DNA of 64,000 nucleotides from Thalassobaculum fulvum. Lineage in GTDB: Bacteria > Pseudomonadota > Alphaproteobacteria > Thalassobaculales > Thalassobaculaceae. Position 1 is the first letter of the stretch; every line of letters starts with the position of its first letter. The DNA lies in assembly GCF_014652915.1 (NCBI RefSeq), contig NZ_BMZS01000005.1, positions 186,001 through 250,000 of the forward strand, read 5' to 3'. Below, piece by piece: positions 1 through 8,611 of the stretch. A model generated the notes under the pieces. That model saw only the letters and a program-made list of their open reading frames with translations, was not told the origin of the DNA and did not search any database. The translations under genes and the position numbers were made by a program.

Positions 1-1
1 A

Positions 2-739
2 GGGGCCAACCGGGTGTGGAACGGCTGGCTCGCGGCAGCGCGGGACGATGGCGCGGCCGAACCGCTGCCGCTGTTCCTGTCGATGCGCGCCGCGGTGCGC
101 GCGCATGTCGGCGCCACCGCCGCGACCCAGCACGGCCTCGACCGCGCCGGCGCCGAGGAGGCGCGGCGCTACCTGCGGGAAGCCGCCGCGTTCCTCGACG
201 ACGTTCCGCCGGCAATCGTCGCGATCGGCGGGATTTCCGGGACCGGCAAGACCACGCTGGCACGGGCCCTGGCGCCGCATCTCGGCCGGGCGCCCGGAGC
301 CGCCGTGCTGCGCTCCGACGTCATCCGCAAGCAACGCTTCGGCGTGCCCGAGACCGAGCATCTGCCGCAGGCGGCGTACCAGCAGTCGGTCAGCCGTCGG
401 GTCATGGCCGAGGTCCACCGCCGGGCCGGCCGGATCGCCGGGTTCGGAAGCGCCGTGATCGCCGACACCGTGTACGGGCGCCCCGCCGACCGGCGCGGCA
501 TAGCGGAGGCGGCCGCTCGAGCCGGCGTGCCGTTCCACGGGGTCTGGCTGGAGCTGCCGGCCGAACAGGCGAAGGCGCGGGTCGATGCGCGCAAGGGCGA
601 TGCCTCGGACGCGACGTCCCAGGTCGTGGCCCTGCAGGTCGACAGCGTGGTCCCGCCGACGGACTGGCTGCGTCTCGATGCCGGCCGGCCGATCGGGGAC
701 CTGGTCGACGCGGTCCTGGAGGCGGTCGGTACCCGTTGA
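2..739 (+). CDS. AAA-family kinase-like ATPase, C-terminal part (5' end outside window)
   Basis: The reading frame is open from the window edge, so this is the C-terminal part of a longer protein. A P-loop GISGTGKTT lies about 75 residues after the GTG at 14 and is followed by an LRSDVIRK segment, as in gluconate-kinase-like/zeta-toxin-like P-loop kinases. The upstream residues (NRVWNGWLA, LPLFLSMRAAVRA) match the linker seen in proteins that fuse an aminoglycoside-phosphotransferase-like domain to a P-loop kinase (COG2187 plus COG0645). The substrate cannot be read from the sequence. The GTG at 14 could be mistaken for the start, but the homology-like segment continues upstream of it. Confidence 0.75.
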   Translation, partial: GANRVWNGWLAAARDDGAAEPLPLFLSMRAAVRAHVGATAATQHGLDRAGAEEARRYLREAAAFLDDVPPAIVAIGGISGTGKTTLARALAPHLGRAPGAAVLRSDVIRKQRFGVPETEHLPQAAYQQSVSRRVMAEVHRRAGRIAGFGSAVIADTVYGRPADRRGIAEAAARAGVPFHGVWLELPAEQAKARVDARKGDASDATSQVVALQVDSVVPPTDWLRLDAGRPIGDLVDAVLEAVGTR

Positions 740-826
740 TTTGGCTCAATGCCCGGGCTGTGATGCCGGGGCCTATTGTTGCCGACGCGGGGCGCACCGC
801 CCATGTCGAACTGTGGAGGTTCCGAG

Positions 827-1675
827 ATGAAGAGACTTCTGGTTCCGTTGCTCGGCGATGCCGGCGACAGGCCGGCCCTGGATCTTGCCGCCGCGATCGC
901 GAAGCGGCGCGGTGCGCATATCGACGCCATTCTGTTCGTGCGCGATCCCCGCGACATGATTCCGCTGGTGGGCGAGGGCTTCAACGCGTCGATGATCGAC
1001 AGCATCGTCGAGGCGGCCGAGGCCCAGGCCGCGGATCGCGACCGGGCGGCGCGGGCGACCTACTCGGCGTGGCGCGAGGACGCCGGCATTTCCGAGGTCG
1101 AGGCGGCGGGGAAGCCGTCGGCATCGTTCTCGTCGGTGACCGGATCGCTGCCGAGCGCCGTGGTACGACCGTCCCGGACGGCGGATCTCGTCGTGTTCGC
1201 CCGCTCGAAGGCCGAGGACGGCCAGGAGCGCGCCGGTCTGGTCGAGGTCGCGATGTTCGATTCCGGGCGGCCGGTGCTGCTGGCCGGGTCGGCGGGCGGT
1301 GCCGACGTCGGCCGCCGGGTCGTCGTGGGCTGGAACGGGTCGGCCGAGGCCGCGCGGGCGATTGCGATGTCGATGCCGTTGCTGGCGGCGGCGGACGCGG
1401 TCACGGTCGTGGTGGTCGACGACGGCGATGTCACCGAGACTCCGGACGATCTGGTGCGTACGATGTCGCTCTGGGGAATCGCGGCGACCGGCCGGACCGT
1501 GAAGGTCGGGTCCGAGGGGGTGGCCGCCACGCTCGAAGCCGAGGCGTCGGCGGCCGGCGCCGACATGATCCTGCTCGGTGCCTACAGTCACAGCCGGGTC
1601 CGCGAATTCGTGATGGGCGGCGTGACGGACGATGCACTGACCGATTCGACGGTCGCGATGATGCTGGCCCGCTGA
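827..1675 (+). CDS. Universal stress protein, UspA family (tandem domains)
   Basis: The protein has 282 residues. The C-terminal half has the Usp ATP-binding signature: a VVGWNGS strand/loop, then LLGAYSHSRVREFVMGG, the G-x2-G-x9-G-(S/T)-type loop. The N-terminal half starts with the Usp beta-1 strand KRLLVPLLGD but has lost the loop, which is usual for tandem-Usp proteins. I chose the ATG at 827 because GGAGG sits 8 bases upstream; an in-frame start at 776 would add residues with no Usp similarity. Family members are cytoplasmic nucleotide-binding stress proteins. No regulatory site was recognised. Confidence 0.85.
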   Translation: MKRLLVPLLGDAGDRPALDLAAAIAKRRGAHIDAILFVRDPRDMIPLVGEGFNASMIDSIVEAAEAQAADRDRAARATYSAWREDAGISEVEAAGKPSASFSSVTGSLPSAVVRPSRTADLVVFARSKAEDGQERAGLVEVAMFDSGRPVLLAGSAGGADVGRRVVVGWNGSAEAARAIAMSMPLLAAADAVTVVVVDDGDVTETPDDLVRTMSLWGIAATGRTVKVGSEGVAATLEAEASAAGADMILLGAYSHSRVREFVMGGVTDDALTDSTVAMMLAR

Positions 1676-1697
1676 GCCGTCAGGGAGGAAGGAAAGA

Positions 1698-2066
1698 ATG
1701 CCGTTGAGGACCATCCGGCTTGAGCTTGCCCGGAATGCCGAGTTTCCCGAGGGGAGCCCGGCCCGGGGTTACGAGTTCCGCGCCCCGCTGACCGGCGATG
1801 GGACGCTCGATCACGAGGGGTGGCGGGACGTCAAGGATTCCTGCACCGTTCGCCGCTTCTGGAACGGCGAGCCCGACGAGCAGGGGTTGCTGATCCACAC
1901 GCGCGGCAAGCGCTGGATGTTCCACTACGACCATCCGGGCGAGGTGGACGATCACGACGACCCGATCTTCCGTTTCGACCGGCACCATTTCGTCGAAGGC
2001 GAGTACGTCTCGATCACCGAGCACGATGGCGAGCAGCGCACCTTCCGGGTGGTGAGCGTTCGCTGA
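1698..2066 (+). CDS. Conserved hypothetical protein, small and acidic
   Basis: 122 residues, rich in Asp, His and aromatic residues (HYDHPGEVDDHDD, FRFDRHHF), with no signal peptide or membrane segment. It starts 22 bases after the Usp gene behind GGAGGAAGG, so it is probably cotranscribed with it. It resembles a small beta-rich protein family of Rhodospirillales whose function I do not know. The His/Asp clusters could bind metal, but no classical motif is present. Confidence 0.7.
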   Translation: MPLRTIRLELARNAEFPEGSPARGYEFRAPLTGDGTLDHEGWRDVKDSCTVRRFWNGEPDEQGLLIHTRGKRWMFHYDHPGEVDDHDDPIFRFDRHHFVEGEYVSITEHDGEQRTFRVVSVR

Positions 2067-2142
2067 TCCGACCTGGCCGGGACGGGGCGGCGGCGCAGAC
2101 GCAGCCTTCCGCCGTTGCCCCGCCTCGGCTATCGTCCGCGCC

Positions 2143-2883
2143 ATGCCAAACGACAACAAGCTCCTGCTGCTTACCGGCGCCAGCCGCGGAATCGGCCATT
2201 CGACCGTGGCGCTGTTCCTGGAGCGCGGCTGGGACGTGCTCAGCTGCTCGCGGGATTCGCCGCCGCCCGAGTGTCGGATGGACCATTCGCGGGTCCACCA
2301 CATCGCCGCCGACCTGGCCGATCCGGGCAGTCTCGACCGGTTCGTGCGCGAGGCCAACCGGTGGCTGGACGGCCGTCCCCTGCATGCGCTGGTCAACAAC
2401 GCCGGCTGGTCGCCCAAGACACCGTACAAGGAGCGGCTCGGCTGCCTGAACGGCGATCTCGACGCCTGGCGGCAGGTGTTCGAGCTGAACTTCTTCGCCC
2501 CGCTGAAGCTGGCGCGCGGGTTCGGCGCCGCCCTGCACCGCGGCCGCGGCGCGATCGTCAACATCACCTCGATCGCCGGCCATGCCATTCATCCGTTCGC
2601 CGGCTCGGCGTATTCGACTTCGAAGGCGGCGCTGTCGGCGCTGACCCGGGAGATGGCGAACGAGTTCGCCGAACTCGGCGTGCGGGTGAACGCGGTGGCC
2701 CCGGGCGAGATCGAGACGGCGATGCTGTCGCCGGAGACCGAGGTGCTGATCCCGCGAATTCCGTTGCATCGGCTCGGTGAGCCCAGGGATGTTGCTTCGA
2801 CGATCTACTACCTGTGTTCAGAGGACAGCGCCTACGTCACCGGCACCGAGATCTTCGTGACCGGCGGCCAGCACCTGCTCTGA
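2143..2883 (+). CDS. Short-chain dehydrogenase/reductase (SDR)
   Basis: 246 residues, a typical classical-SDR length. The NAD(P)-binding TGASRGIG motif is at residues 11-18, NNAG at 85-88, catalytic Ser143 in ITSIAG, and Tyr157-x3-Lys161 in AYSTSKAA. The C-terminal PGEIETAM and VTGTEIFVTGG segments are typical of the FabG/3-oxoacyl reductase-like group. It is therefore an NAD(P)-dependent alcohol/ketone oxidoreductase; the substrate is not deducible. The amidotransferase gene follows after 14 bases, suggesting an operon. Confidence 0.9.
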   Translation: MPNDNKLLLLTGASRGIGHSTVALFLERGWDVLSCSRDSPPPECRMDHSRVHHIAADLADPGSLDRFVREANRWLDGRPLHALVNNAGWSPKTPYKERLGCLNGDLDAWRQVFELNFFAPLKLARGFGAALHRGRGAIVNITSIAGHAIHPFAGSAYSTSKAALSALTREMANEFAELGVRVNAVAPGEIETAMLSPETEVLIPRIPLHRLGEPRDVASTIYYLCSEDSAYVTGTEIFVTGGQHLL

Positions 2884-2897
2884 GGAGGAACATACGC

Positions 2898-3644
2898 ATG
2901 CGGATCTGCGTGATGGTTTGCGGCCGGGTGCCGGAGGCCCTCGAGGACGTGTTCAGCCCCTATGTCGAGAGTTTCCGGGCGCTGCTGTCCCCGTACCTGC
3001 CGGAGGCGGCGTTCGCCGGCGCCTCGGTGATCGACGGCGAATTCCCGGCTTCGGTCGACGACCACGACGTCTACATCTTCTCGGGCAGCCCGCACGGGGT
3101 CTACGAGGACCTGGAGTGGATCCGGGCGTCGGAGGAGTTCGTCCGGCGCGCGGCCGGGGCGGGCAAGGTGCTGGTCGGCGGCTGCTTCGGGCACCAACTG
3201 ATCGCCCAGGCGCTCGGCGGCGAGGTCCGCAAGTCCGAGCGCGGCTGGGGCATGGGGGTGCACCGGCACGCGCTGACCGTCCGCGAGCCGTGGATGCAGG
3301 GCGGCCCGGACGCGGTGAACGTGGTGGTCAGCCACCAGGACCAGGTGGTCCGTCCGCCCGAGGGCGCGGTGGTCCTGGCGGCGAGCGAGTTCTGCCCGAA
3401 CGCCATGCTGCGGATCGGCGACCGGATCGTCACCATGCAGGGTCATCCGGAAATGAACGTGCCGACCGTGGACCGGCTGCTGGAGATGCGACGCGACCGG
3501 GTCGGCGAGGCGGTCTACAGCGAGGGCAAGGCGTCCCTCGACCGGCCGCTGGACCACGCGGCGATGGGGCGCTGGCTGGCGGGCTTCATCCGCGCCGCCG
3601 CGGAACTGGGGGTCAGCGGAGAGCTTCGGGCCGGAGCCGCATGA
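2898..3644 (+). CDS. Class-I glutamine amidotransferase domain protein
   Basis: 248 residues, a free-standing GATase1 domain. The nucleophile Cys96 is in GGCFGHQL and the His183/Glu185 pair is in QGHPEMN, so the catalytic triad is complete. Free-standing members hydrolyse gamma-glutamyl bonds (PuuD/GuaA-N-like). No synthetase partner is adjacent, so the target is unknown. The ATG at 2898 has GAGGAGGAA upstream. The 3' end overlaps the converging gene on the other strand by 32 bases. Confidence 0.88.
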   Translation: MRICVMVCGRVPEALEDVFSPYVESFRALLSPYLPEAAFAGASVIDGEFPASVDDHDVYIFSGSPHGVYEDLEWIRASEEFVRRAAGAGKVLVGGCFGHQLIAQALGGEVRKSERGWGMGVHRHALTVREPWMQGGPDAVNVVVSHQDQVVRPPEGAVVLAASEFCPNAMLRIGDRIVTMQGHPEMNVPTVDRLLEMRRDRVGEAVYSEGKASLDRPLDHAAMGRWLAGFIRAAAELGVSGELRAGAA

Positions 3645-4521
3645 CGAAGGGGTGGAAGGCCGGCCAGTTCCGGTACTTCGCCGCGCCGGCCTCCGACACC
3701 GTCCAAAGCCGGCCCTGAGAGTCGAAGCCGAGATCCTCGCTGCCGACCGGCGCGGGATACTCGCCGAGCACGGCGCCGGTCGCCGGGTCGAGCCGGTAGA
3801 GGCGGCCAAACTGGCTGGACGAGGCCGACACCCAGAGCGTCCCGTCCGGGCCGATCGTCGCCCCCTGCGCGCGTACCGGCGCCGGGATCTCCCGGGCGAT
3901 CGCGTCGGGGCCGAGACCGGCCACCGGGTCGGCGGCGTCGATCGCAGCCAGCGGGACGAACCGGATGCCGGCCCCGCTCGAGCGCTTGTACTCGCCGATC
4001 CACAGCCCGTCGGCGGTGCCGGCCGCGAACGAGCCGCGCAGCGGAAACCGCAGCGACACCCGGCGCAACACCCCGTTGGCCCGGCGTTGCGGGTCGAACA
4101 GCGCGTCCGGGTCGATCTCGATCAGGGCCCAGCTGTCGGCCAGGAACAGCCGGCCGCCGGCGACGGCGAGGCCGCCGGCATGGCTGCAGGCGGCCGGCAC
4201 GTCGGCGGAGCCGGTCAGGGCGCCGGTCCGGGCGTCGAACCGGTGGATCCGGCAATCCTCGGGCCCCGCCCGATCCTCGCGGTAGGTGCCGACATAGACC
4301 TGGTCGTTCAGCACCGTCAGGCCCTGCGGCACGTCGCCGGCCTCGAGGTCCGGCACCCAGATCCGCAGGTCCACGGCGTCGTGGTTCGGGCCGTCGGTGA
4401 CGGTGTGCTCGGCCGCATAGGACGGCGGCGTTCCCAGCGCCGGCTCGGCGGCACTGGCGGTCGACCCCAGCAAAGCGACGCCCAGGCCGAGCGCCAGAGC
4501 CGTCCCGGCCGCGTCGAGCAT
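3613..4521 (-). CDS. Secreted beta-propeller-like protein (SMP-30/NHL type)
   Basis: 302 residues from the ATG at 4521. The N-terminus is a Sec-type signal peptide: a hydrophobic stretch (ALALGLGVALLG) ending in ASAAE. Blade-like repeats follow (DGLWIGEYKRS, DGTLWVSASSSQFG, DSQGRLWTVSE), as in SMP-30/gluconolactonase or NHL-type propellers. No complete metal-site set could be assigned. It lies 2 bases after the PadR-like gene on the same strand, so the two are probably cotranscribed. The start at 4593 would place a non-hydrophobic extension before the signal peptide and is less likely. Confidence 0.7.
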   Translation of the reverse strand: MLDAAGTALALGLGVALLGSTASAAEPALGTPPSYAAEHTVTDGPNHDAVDLRIWVPDLEAGDVPQGLTVLNDQVYVGTYREDRAGPEDCRIHRFDARTGALTGSADVPAACSHAGGLAVAGGRLFLADSWALIEIDPDALFDPQRRANGVLRRVSLRFPLRGSFAAGTADGLWIGEYKRSSGAGIRFVPLAAIDAADPVAGLGPDAIAREIPAPVRAQGATIGPDGTLWVSASSSQFGRLYRLDPATGAVLGEYPAPVGSEDLGFDSQGRLWTVSEAGAAKYRNWPAFHPFVMRLRPEALR

Positions 4522-4523
4522 GG

Positions 4524-5060
4524 TCAGGACGCGATCAGGTCCCGGCACCAGGCGATCCGGCGGTCGACCTGCGCGATCTCCAGGTCCAGCCACTCCGCCA
4601 GCAGCCCGGCGTCACGGTCGGTGCGGGCGCGGAGATCCTCGAGGCGGGCCTTCTCGCCGGCGTACATCATCTCGAGCGCGGCGATCTGCTCTTCCCGATC
4701 CTCCGCCGACAGCAGGTCGACGAACCGCAGCTTCAGCGCCAGGACCAGCTTGTTGAGGTCGGAGACGCCGGGCCGGATGGTCGAGGTGAGGTAGTCGGTG
4801 AGCGCGGCGCGGCCCGACGCGGTCAGCCGCAGCACCGCGTTGTCCTCCATGCCGTGGCCTTCGACCGGCTCGATCAGTCCTTCGAAGCGCAGCAGCTCGA
4901 TCGAGGTGCCGAGCAGGTCCAGCGACGGCCCGACGATCCGCGAGGCGAACTCCCGGACCTCGCGGGCCAAGTCACCGTACGCCCGATCGCCCTCGGCCAG
5001 CAGGCCCAGGGCGGCGAGCCGGATGGCTTCCTTCGGAACCAGGGAATTGTCGCGGTACAT
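4524..5060 (-). CDS. PadR-like transcriptional regulator
   Basis: 178 residues. The N-terminal part (KEAIRLAALGLLAEGDRAYGDLAREVREF, then an LLRFEGLIEPVEG wing) fits the winged-helix PadR fold. The C-terminal half is a predicted coiled coil rich in Glu, Leu and Arg, as in PadR dimerisation arms. It probably represses its own operon. It is immediately upstream of the secreted propeller gene. No inverted-repeat operator was recognised in front of it. Confidence 0.7.
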   Translation of the reverse strand: MYRDNSLVPKEAIRLAALGLLAEGDRAYGDLAREVREFASRIVGPSLDLLGTSIELLRFEGLIEPVEGHGMEDNAVLRLTASGRAALTDYLTSTIRPGVSDLNKLVLALKLRFVDLLSAEDREEQIAALEMMYAGEKARLEDLRARTDRDAGLLAEWLDLEIAQVDRRIAWCRDLIAS

Positions 5061-5119
5061 CTCGGCCTCCGGGCACCGTGCCCAAAAGCGAAGGTGATGC
5101 CTCGACCGACGTTTGTCCA

Positions 5120-5138
5120 GGGGCGGATCGTCCGCCCC
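5120..5138 (-). terminator. Hairpin downstream of the importer operon
   Basis: A perfect 8-bp stem (GGGGCGGA / TCCGCCCC) with a 3-nt loop lies about 25 bases beyond the stop codon of the last permease gene. There is no T tract, so it may be a weak or Rho-assisted terminator, or a 3'-stabilising structure. Confidence 0.4.
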
Positions 5139-5162
5139 CGGCCGCTCCGGGGAGGCGGATGG

Positions 5163-6026
5163 TCAGTAGGTGACGCCGCGCAGCCGCTCGTTGCGCCGCC
5201 GCAGCAGCTCGATGGTCGCCAGCAGCACGGTCGACAGGCAGATCAGCAGCGTCGCCACCGCCAGGATCGTCGGGCTGATCTGCTCGCGGATGCCGGCCCA
5301 CATCTGGCGCGGAATCGTGCGCTGCTCGAAGCCGGCCATGAACAGCACCACCACCACCTCGTCGAACGAGGTCACGAAGGCGAACAGGGCCCCCGAGATC
5401 ACGCCTGGCAGGATCAGCGGCATGATCACCTTGAAGAAAATGGTGACGGAGTCGGCGCCGAGGCTGCTGGAGGCGCGGATCAGGTTCTTGTCGAACCCGA
5501 CCAGGGTCGCGGTGACGGTGATGACGACGAACGGCGTGCCGAGCGCGGCGTGCGCCAGGATCACGCCGGCGTAGGTGTGGGTCAGCGCGAAGTCCGACCC
5601 GAACGGCGCCGAGTAGAAGAAGAACATGGCGGCCGCCGAGATGATCAGCGGCACGATCATCGGCGAGATCAGGACCGCCATCAGCAGGCGCTTGAACGGC
5701 AGGTCGGCGCGCGACAGCCCGAGCGCGGCGACGGTGCCGAAGGCGGTCGCCAGCAGGGTCGCGGCGATGCCGATGATGAAGCTGTTCTTGATCGAGTGCA
5801 GCCACTGCTCGTTGTTGACGATGTCCTGGTACCAGCGCAGCGAGTAGCCCGACGCCTTGAAGCTCAGCATCTCCGGCGTGAAGGTGAAGTACGGCTCGGC
5901 GTTGAACGAGAGCGGGATGATCACCAGGATCGGCACGATCAGGAAGAAGAAGATCGCCGCGCAGATCAGGCGGTACGCGTAGTACCAGACCCGCTCGATC
6001 GGTCCCGCGTAGCTGGGCAGCGCCAT
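5163..6026 (-). CDS. ABC importer permease, PotC-like
   Basis: 287 residues with six predicted transmembrane segments. The EAA loop RASSSLGADSVTIFFKV...LPGV is the site where the permease contacts the ATPase. Length and motif match the PotC/PotI permeases of spermidine/putrescine-type importers. Its start lies 8 bases after the stop of the partner permease gene. With the genes at 6034, 7394 and 8612 it makes one complete importer. The substrate is probably a polyamine or, given the neighbours, a quaternary or methylated amine. Confidence 0.9.
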   Translation of the reverse strand: MALPSYAGPIERVWYYAYRLICAAIFFFLIVPILVIIPLSFNAEPYFTFTPEMLSFKASGYSLRWYQDIVNNEQWLHSIKNSFIIGIAATLLATAFGTVAALGLSRADLPFKRLLMAVLISPMIVPLIISAAAMFFFYSAPFGSDFALTHTYAGVILAHAALGTPFVVITVTATLVGFDKNLIRASSSLGADSVTIFFKVIMPLILPGVISGALFAFVTSFDEVVVVLFMAGFEQRTIPRQMWAGIREQISPTILAVATLLICLSTVLLATIELLRRRNERLRGVTY

Positions 6027-6033
6027 CTTTCCC

Positions 6034-7299
6034 TCACCCGAGCTTCATGTTGTCGATGCCGACGATGCGGTCGTACAGCCAGTACATGGCCAGCACGCCG
6101 GCCAGCAGGATGGTGCCGAGCGCGGCCGCGAGGCCCCAGTTCAGCGACTTCTGCATGTGGTAGGCGATGAAGTTGGAGATCAGCTGGCCGTCCTGGCCGC
6201 CGACCAGGGCCGGGGTGATGTAGTAGCCGATCGCCAGGATGAACACGAGGATCGAGCCGGCCCCGACCCCCGGGACGGTCTGCGGCATGTACACCCGCAC
6301 GAACGCGACCAGCGGGTTGGCGCCGAGCGACCGGGCCGCCCGCAGGTAGCTCGGCGAGATCGTCTTCATGACCGAGTACAGCGGCAGCACCATGAACGGC
6401 ATCAGGATGTGCGTCATGGCGATGACCGTGCCGGTCATGTTGTAGATCATGGTGATCCGGTTCTCGTCGCTGATCACGCCGAGCCAGACCAGGGTGTCGT
6501 TGATCACGCCGTTGGTCTGCAGCAGCACGATCCACGAGGTCGTGCGCACCAGCAGCGAGGTCCAGAACGGCAGCAGCACCAGGATCAGCAGCAGGTTGCC
6601 CCTGCTGGGCGGCAGCGTCGCCAGCAGGTACGAGATCGGATAGGCCAGGATCAGGCAGGCGACCGTGACCCCGAGCGAGACGTAGATGGTCTTGAGGAAC
6701 AGCTGGACGTAGATCTGCTTCCAGTCCGGCTGCATGACCACGTTGCCGTCCTGGTCGTAGGTGCGGTCCAGGGCATTGAGATAATAGCTCAGCGTGGTCG
6801 GCGGCGACATCAGCTGGATGATCTTCCAGACCCTGGTCTCGCCCCAGTCCTTGTCGATCGCGATCAGGGCGTCCTTGTAGGGCCCCTCCTTCACCCGGTC
6901 GATCCGGCGCTGGGTCTTGTTGAGCAGGGACCGGAAGCCGCTGTCCTCGAAGTTCAGCCGCGCCGCCATCCGGCCGATCTCGCGGCGGTTCTCCTTCTTG
7001 GACAGTTCCTTCGCCATGCTGGCGAACACGTCCTCCGACGGCAGCCCCTGGCCGTCCCAATCGGCGAGCAGGGCCGCGGTCTCGGGAATCGCCTCCTGGA
7101 CCTCCGGGTTCGACACGCTGCGGCTCAGCATGTCGAAGATCGGGATGATGAAGGTGACCAGGATGAACAGCAGCAGCGGGGCGACCAGCAGGAAGGCGCG
7201 GATCTTGCTGCGGCGGGTGGCGCGGGCCAGGGCCTGCTTTAGCGGGGTCCCGTCCGCGGTCGTCATGACCGGGCCGGCGGTGTCCGTCATCTGCGCCAT
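6034..7299 (-). CDS. ABC importer permease, PotB-like, with long periplasmic insert
   Basis: 421 residues, over 100 more than the shortest PotB proteins. The extra length is a hydrophilic, charged stretch between the first transmembrane segment (about residues 35-58) and the second, predicted periplasmic. The EAA loop RAARSLGANPLVAFVRV...VPGV is near the C-terminus. Long inserts of this kind occur in other alphaproteobacterial Pot-type permeases. It is the membrane partner of the permease encoded at 5163. The first 35 residues carry a basic patch (RATRRSKIR), in line with the cytoplasmic-in orientation. Confidence 0.9.
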   Translation of the reverse strand: MAQMTDTAGPVMTTADGTPLKQALARATRRSKIRAFLLVAPLLLFILVTFIIPIFDMLSRSVSNPEVQEAIPETAALLADWDGQGLPSEDVFASMAKELSKKENRREIGRMAARLNFEDSGFRSLLNKTQRRIDRVKEGPYKDALIAIDKDWGETRVWKIIQLMSPPTTLSYYLNALDRTYDQDGNVVMQPDWKQIYVQLFLKTIYVSLGVTVACLILAYPISYLLATLPPSRGNLLLILVLLPFWTSLLVRTTSWIVLLQTNGVINDTLVWLGVISDENRITMIYNMTGTVIAMTHILMPFMVLPLYSVMKTISPSYLRAARSLGANPLVAFVRVYMPQTVPGVGAGSILVFILAIGYYITPALVGGQDGQLISNFIAYHMQKSLNWGLAAALGTILLAGVLAMYWLYDRIVGIDNMKLG

Positions 7300-7357
7300 G
7301 ACTGGTCCAGGGCTCCGGAAGCGAAAAAGGAACGAACCAATGGGTCGAAAGGAAGGT

Positions 7358-7387
7358 GGGGCGGAGCGCGCAACCGCGCTCCGCCCC
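7358..7387 (-). other. Strong intra-operon hairpin after the binding-protein gene
   Basis: A perfect 13-bp stem (GGGGCGGAGCGCG / CGCGCTCCGCCCC) with a 4-nt loop lies 6 bases beyond the stop codon of the binding-protein gene and before the permease genes. It has no T tract. By analogy with malE-malF type spacers it probably blocks 3' decay and/or partly terminates transcription, giving more binding protein than permease. Confidence 0.6.
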
Positions 7388-7393
7388 GATCCG

Positions 7394-8464
7394 TCAGCTG
7401 GCGAGCCAGGCGTTGAAACGCTCGTTCAACTCGTCACCGTAGTCGGCCCAGAACTCGAAGTCGTTCTGGAGCGGGTTCTTGAAGTTGTTCGGCGCCGTCG
7501 GCATGTGCGGCTGCATGTCCGGCTGCACCTTCGGGAACGACGACCGGCGCACCGGGCCGTAGGAGATCCACTTGGCCTGATCGGCGAGGCGCTGGGTGTC
7601 GGTCGAGAACTTGATGAACTCCCACGCCCGGTCCTTGTTCGGGGCGCCGCGCGGGATCACCCACAGGTCGAGGTCCCAGACCTGGCCGTCCCAGACGATC
7701 TCGAACGGCTTCTTCTCGTTGGCGATGGCGTTGAACAGGCGGCCGTTGTAGGCGGTGGTCATCACGACCTCACCGTCGGCCAGGAGCTGCGGCGGCTGGG
7801 CGCCGGCTTCCCACCAGATCGTCTCGTTCTTGATGGTGTCGAGCTTCTTGAAGGCGCGCTCGACGCCCTTCGGGGTCGCCAGGACCTCGTAGACCTGATT
7901 GGCCGGCACGCCGTCCGCCATCAGCGCGAATTCCAGGTTCGCCTTGGGGACCTTCCGCATGCCGCGCTTGCCGGGGAACTTCTTCGTGTCGAAGAAGTCG
8001 GCGATGGTCTTCGGGCCTTCCTTGAACTTGGTCTTGTCGTAGGCATAGACCGTCGACCACACGATGGTGGCGACGGCGCACTCGTTCACCGCGCCCTGGA
8101 TGAAGTCGTCGGCGGCCGCGGTGCCGTCATCGCCCTTCGGCAGGTCGGCCGCGTCCAGCACCTCGAGGATGCCCTCGTCGCAACCGCGCACCGCGTCGGA
8201 CAGCTCGACGTCCACCAGGTCCCAGGTCACGTTGCCGGCCTCGACCTGGGCGCGGATCTCGGCCAGACCGCCGTTGTAGTCCTCCGAGTTGATGGTATCG
8301 CCGGTCTTGGCCATCCACGGCTTGTGGTAGGCCTCGATCTGGCTCTTGGTGTAGGCACCGCCCCACGACACGACCGTCAAGGTGTCGGCCGACGCCGCCC
8401 CGGCGAAGCCGAGCGCGGCCACGCCGACAGCCGCGACCCCCGCGCTCTTCAGCAGATGTTTCAT
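7394..8464 (-). CDS. ABC importer periplasmic binding protein, PotD-like
   Basis: 356 residues from the ATG at 8464, which has AGGGAG 10 bases upstream. The signal peptide is clear (KHLLKSAGVAAVGVAALGF...ASADT). The mature protein begins TLTVVSWGGAYTKSQ, the hallmark start of PotD-type solute-binding proteins. It delivers substrate to the permeases encoded at 6034 and 5163. It is the second gene of the operon, after the ATPase, and is followed by the hairpin at 7358-7387. Confidence 0.92.
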   Translation of the reverse strand: MKHLLKSAGVAAVGVAALGFAGAASADTLTVVSWGGAYTKSQIEAYHKPWMAKTGDTINSEDYNGGLAEIRAQVEAGNVTWDLVDVELSDAVRGCDEGILEVLDAADLPKGDDGTAAADDFIQGAVNECAVATIVWSTVYAYDKTKFKEGPKTIADFFDTKKFPGKRGMRKVPKANLEFALMADGVPANQVYEVLATPKGVERAFKKLDTIKNETIWWEAGAQPPQLLADGEVVMTTAYNGRLFNAIANEKKPFEIVWDGQVWDLDLWVIPRGAPNKDRAWEFIKFSTDTQRLADQAKWISYGPVRRSSFPKVQPDMQPHMPTAPNNFKNPLQNDFEFWADYGDELNERFNAWLAS

Positions 8465-8611
8465 TGCGTCTTGTCTCCCTGATCTGTGCCGGCCGAACCG
8501 GCGGTTCCCCCTTGCATGCGGTCCCGGGCGTCGATCGGGGGATGCGACAGTCCCGGGCCCCTCGGCAGGCCGCACCACGCCGCCGGGCGCGCGCGACCGG
8601 CGTTCGATGCG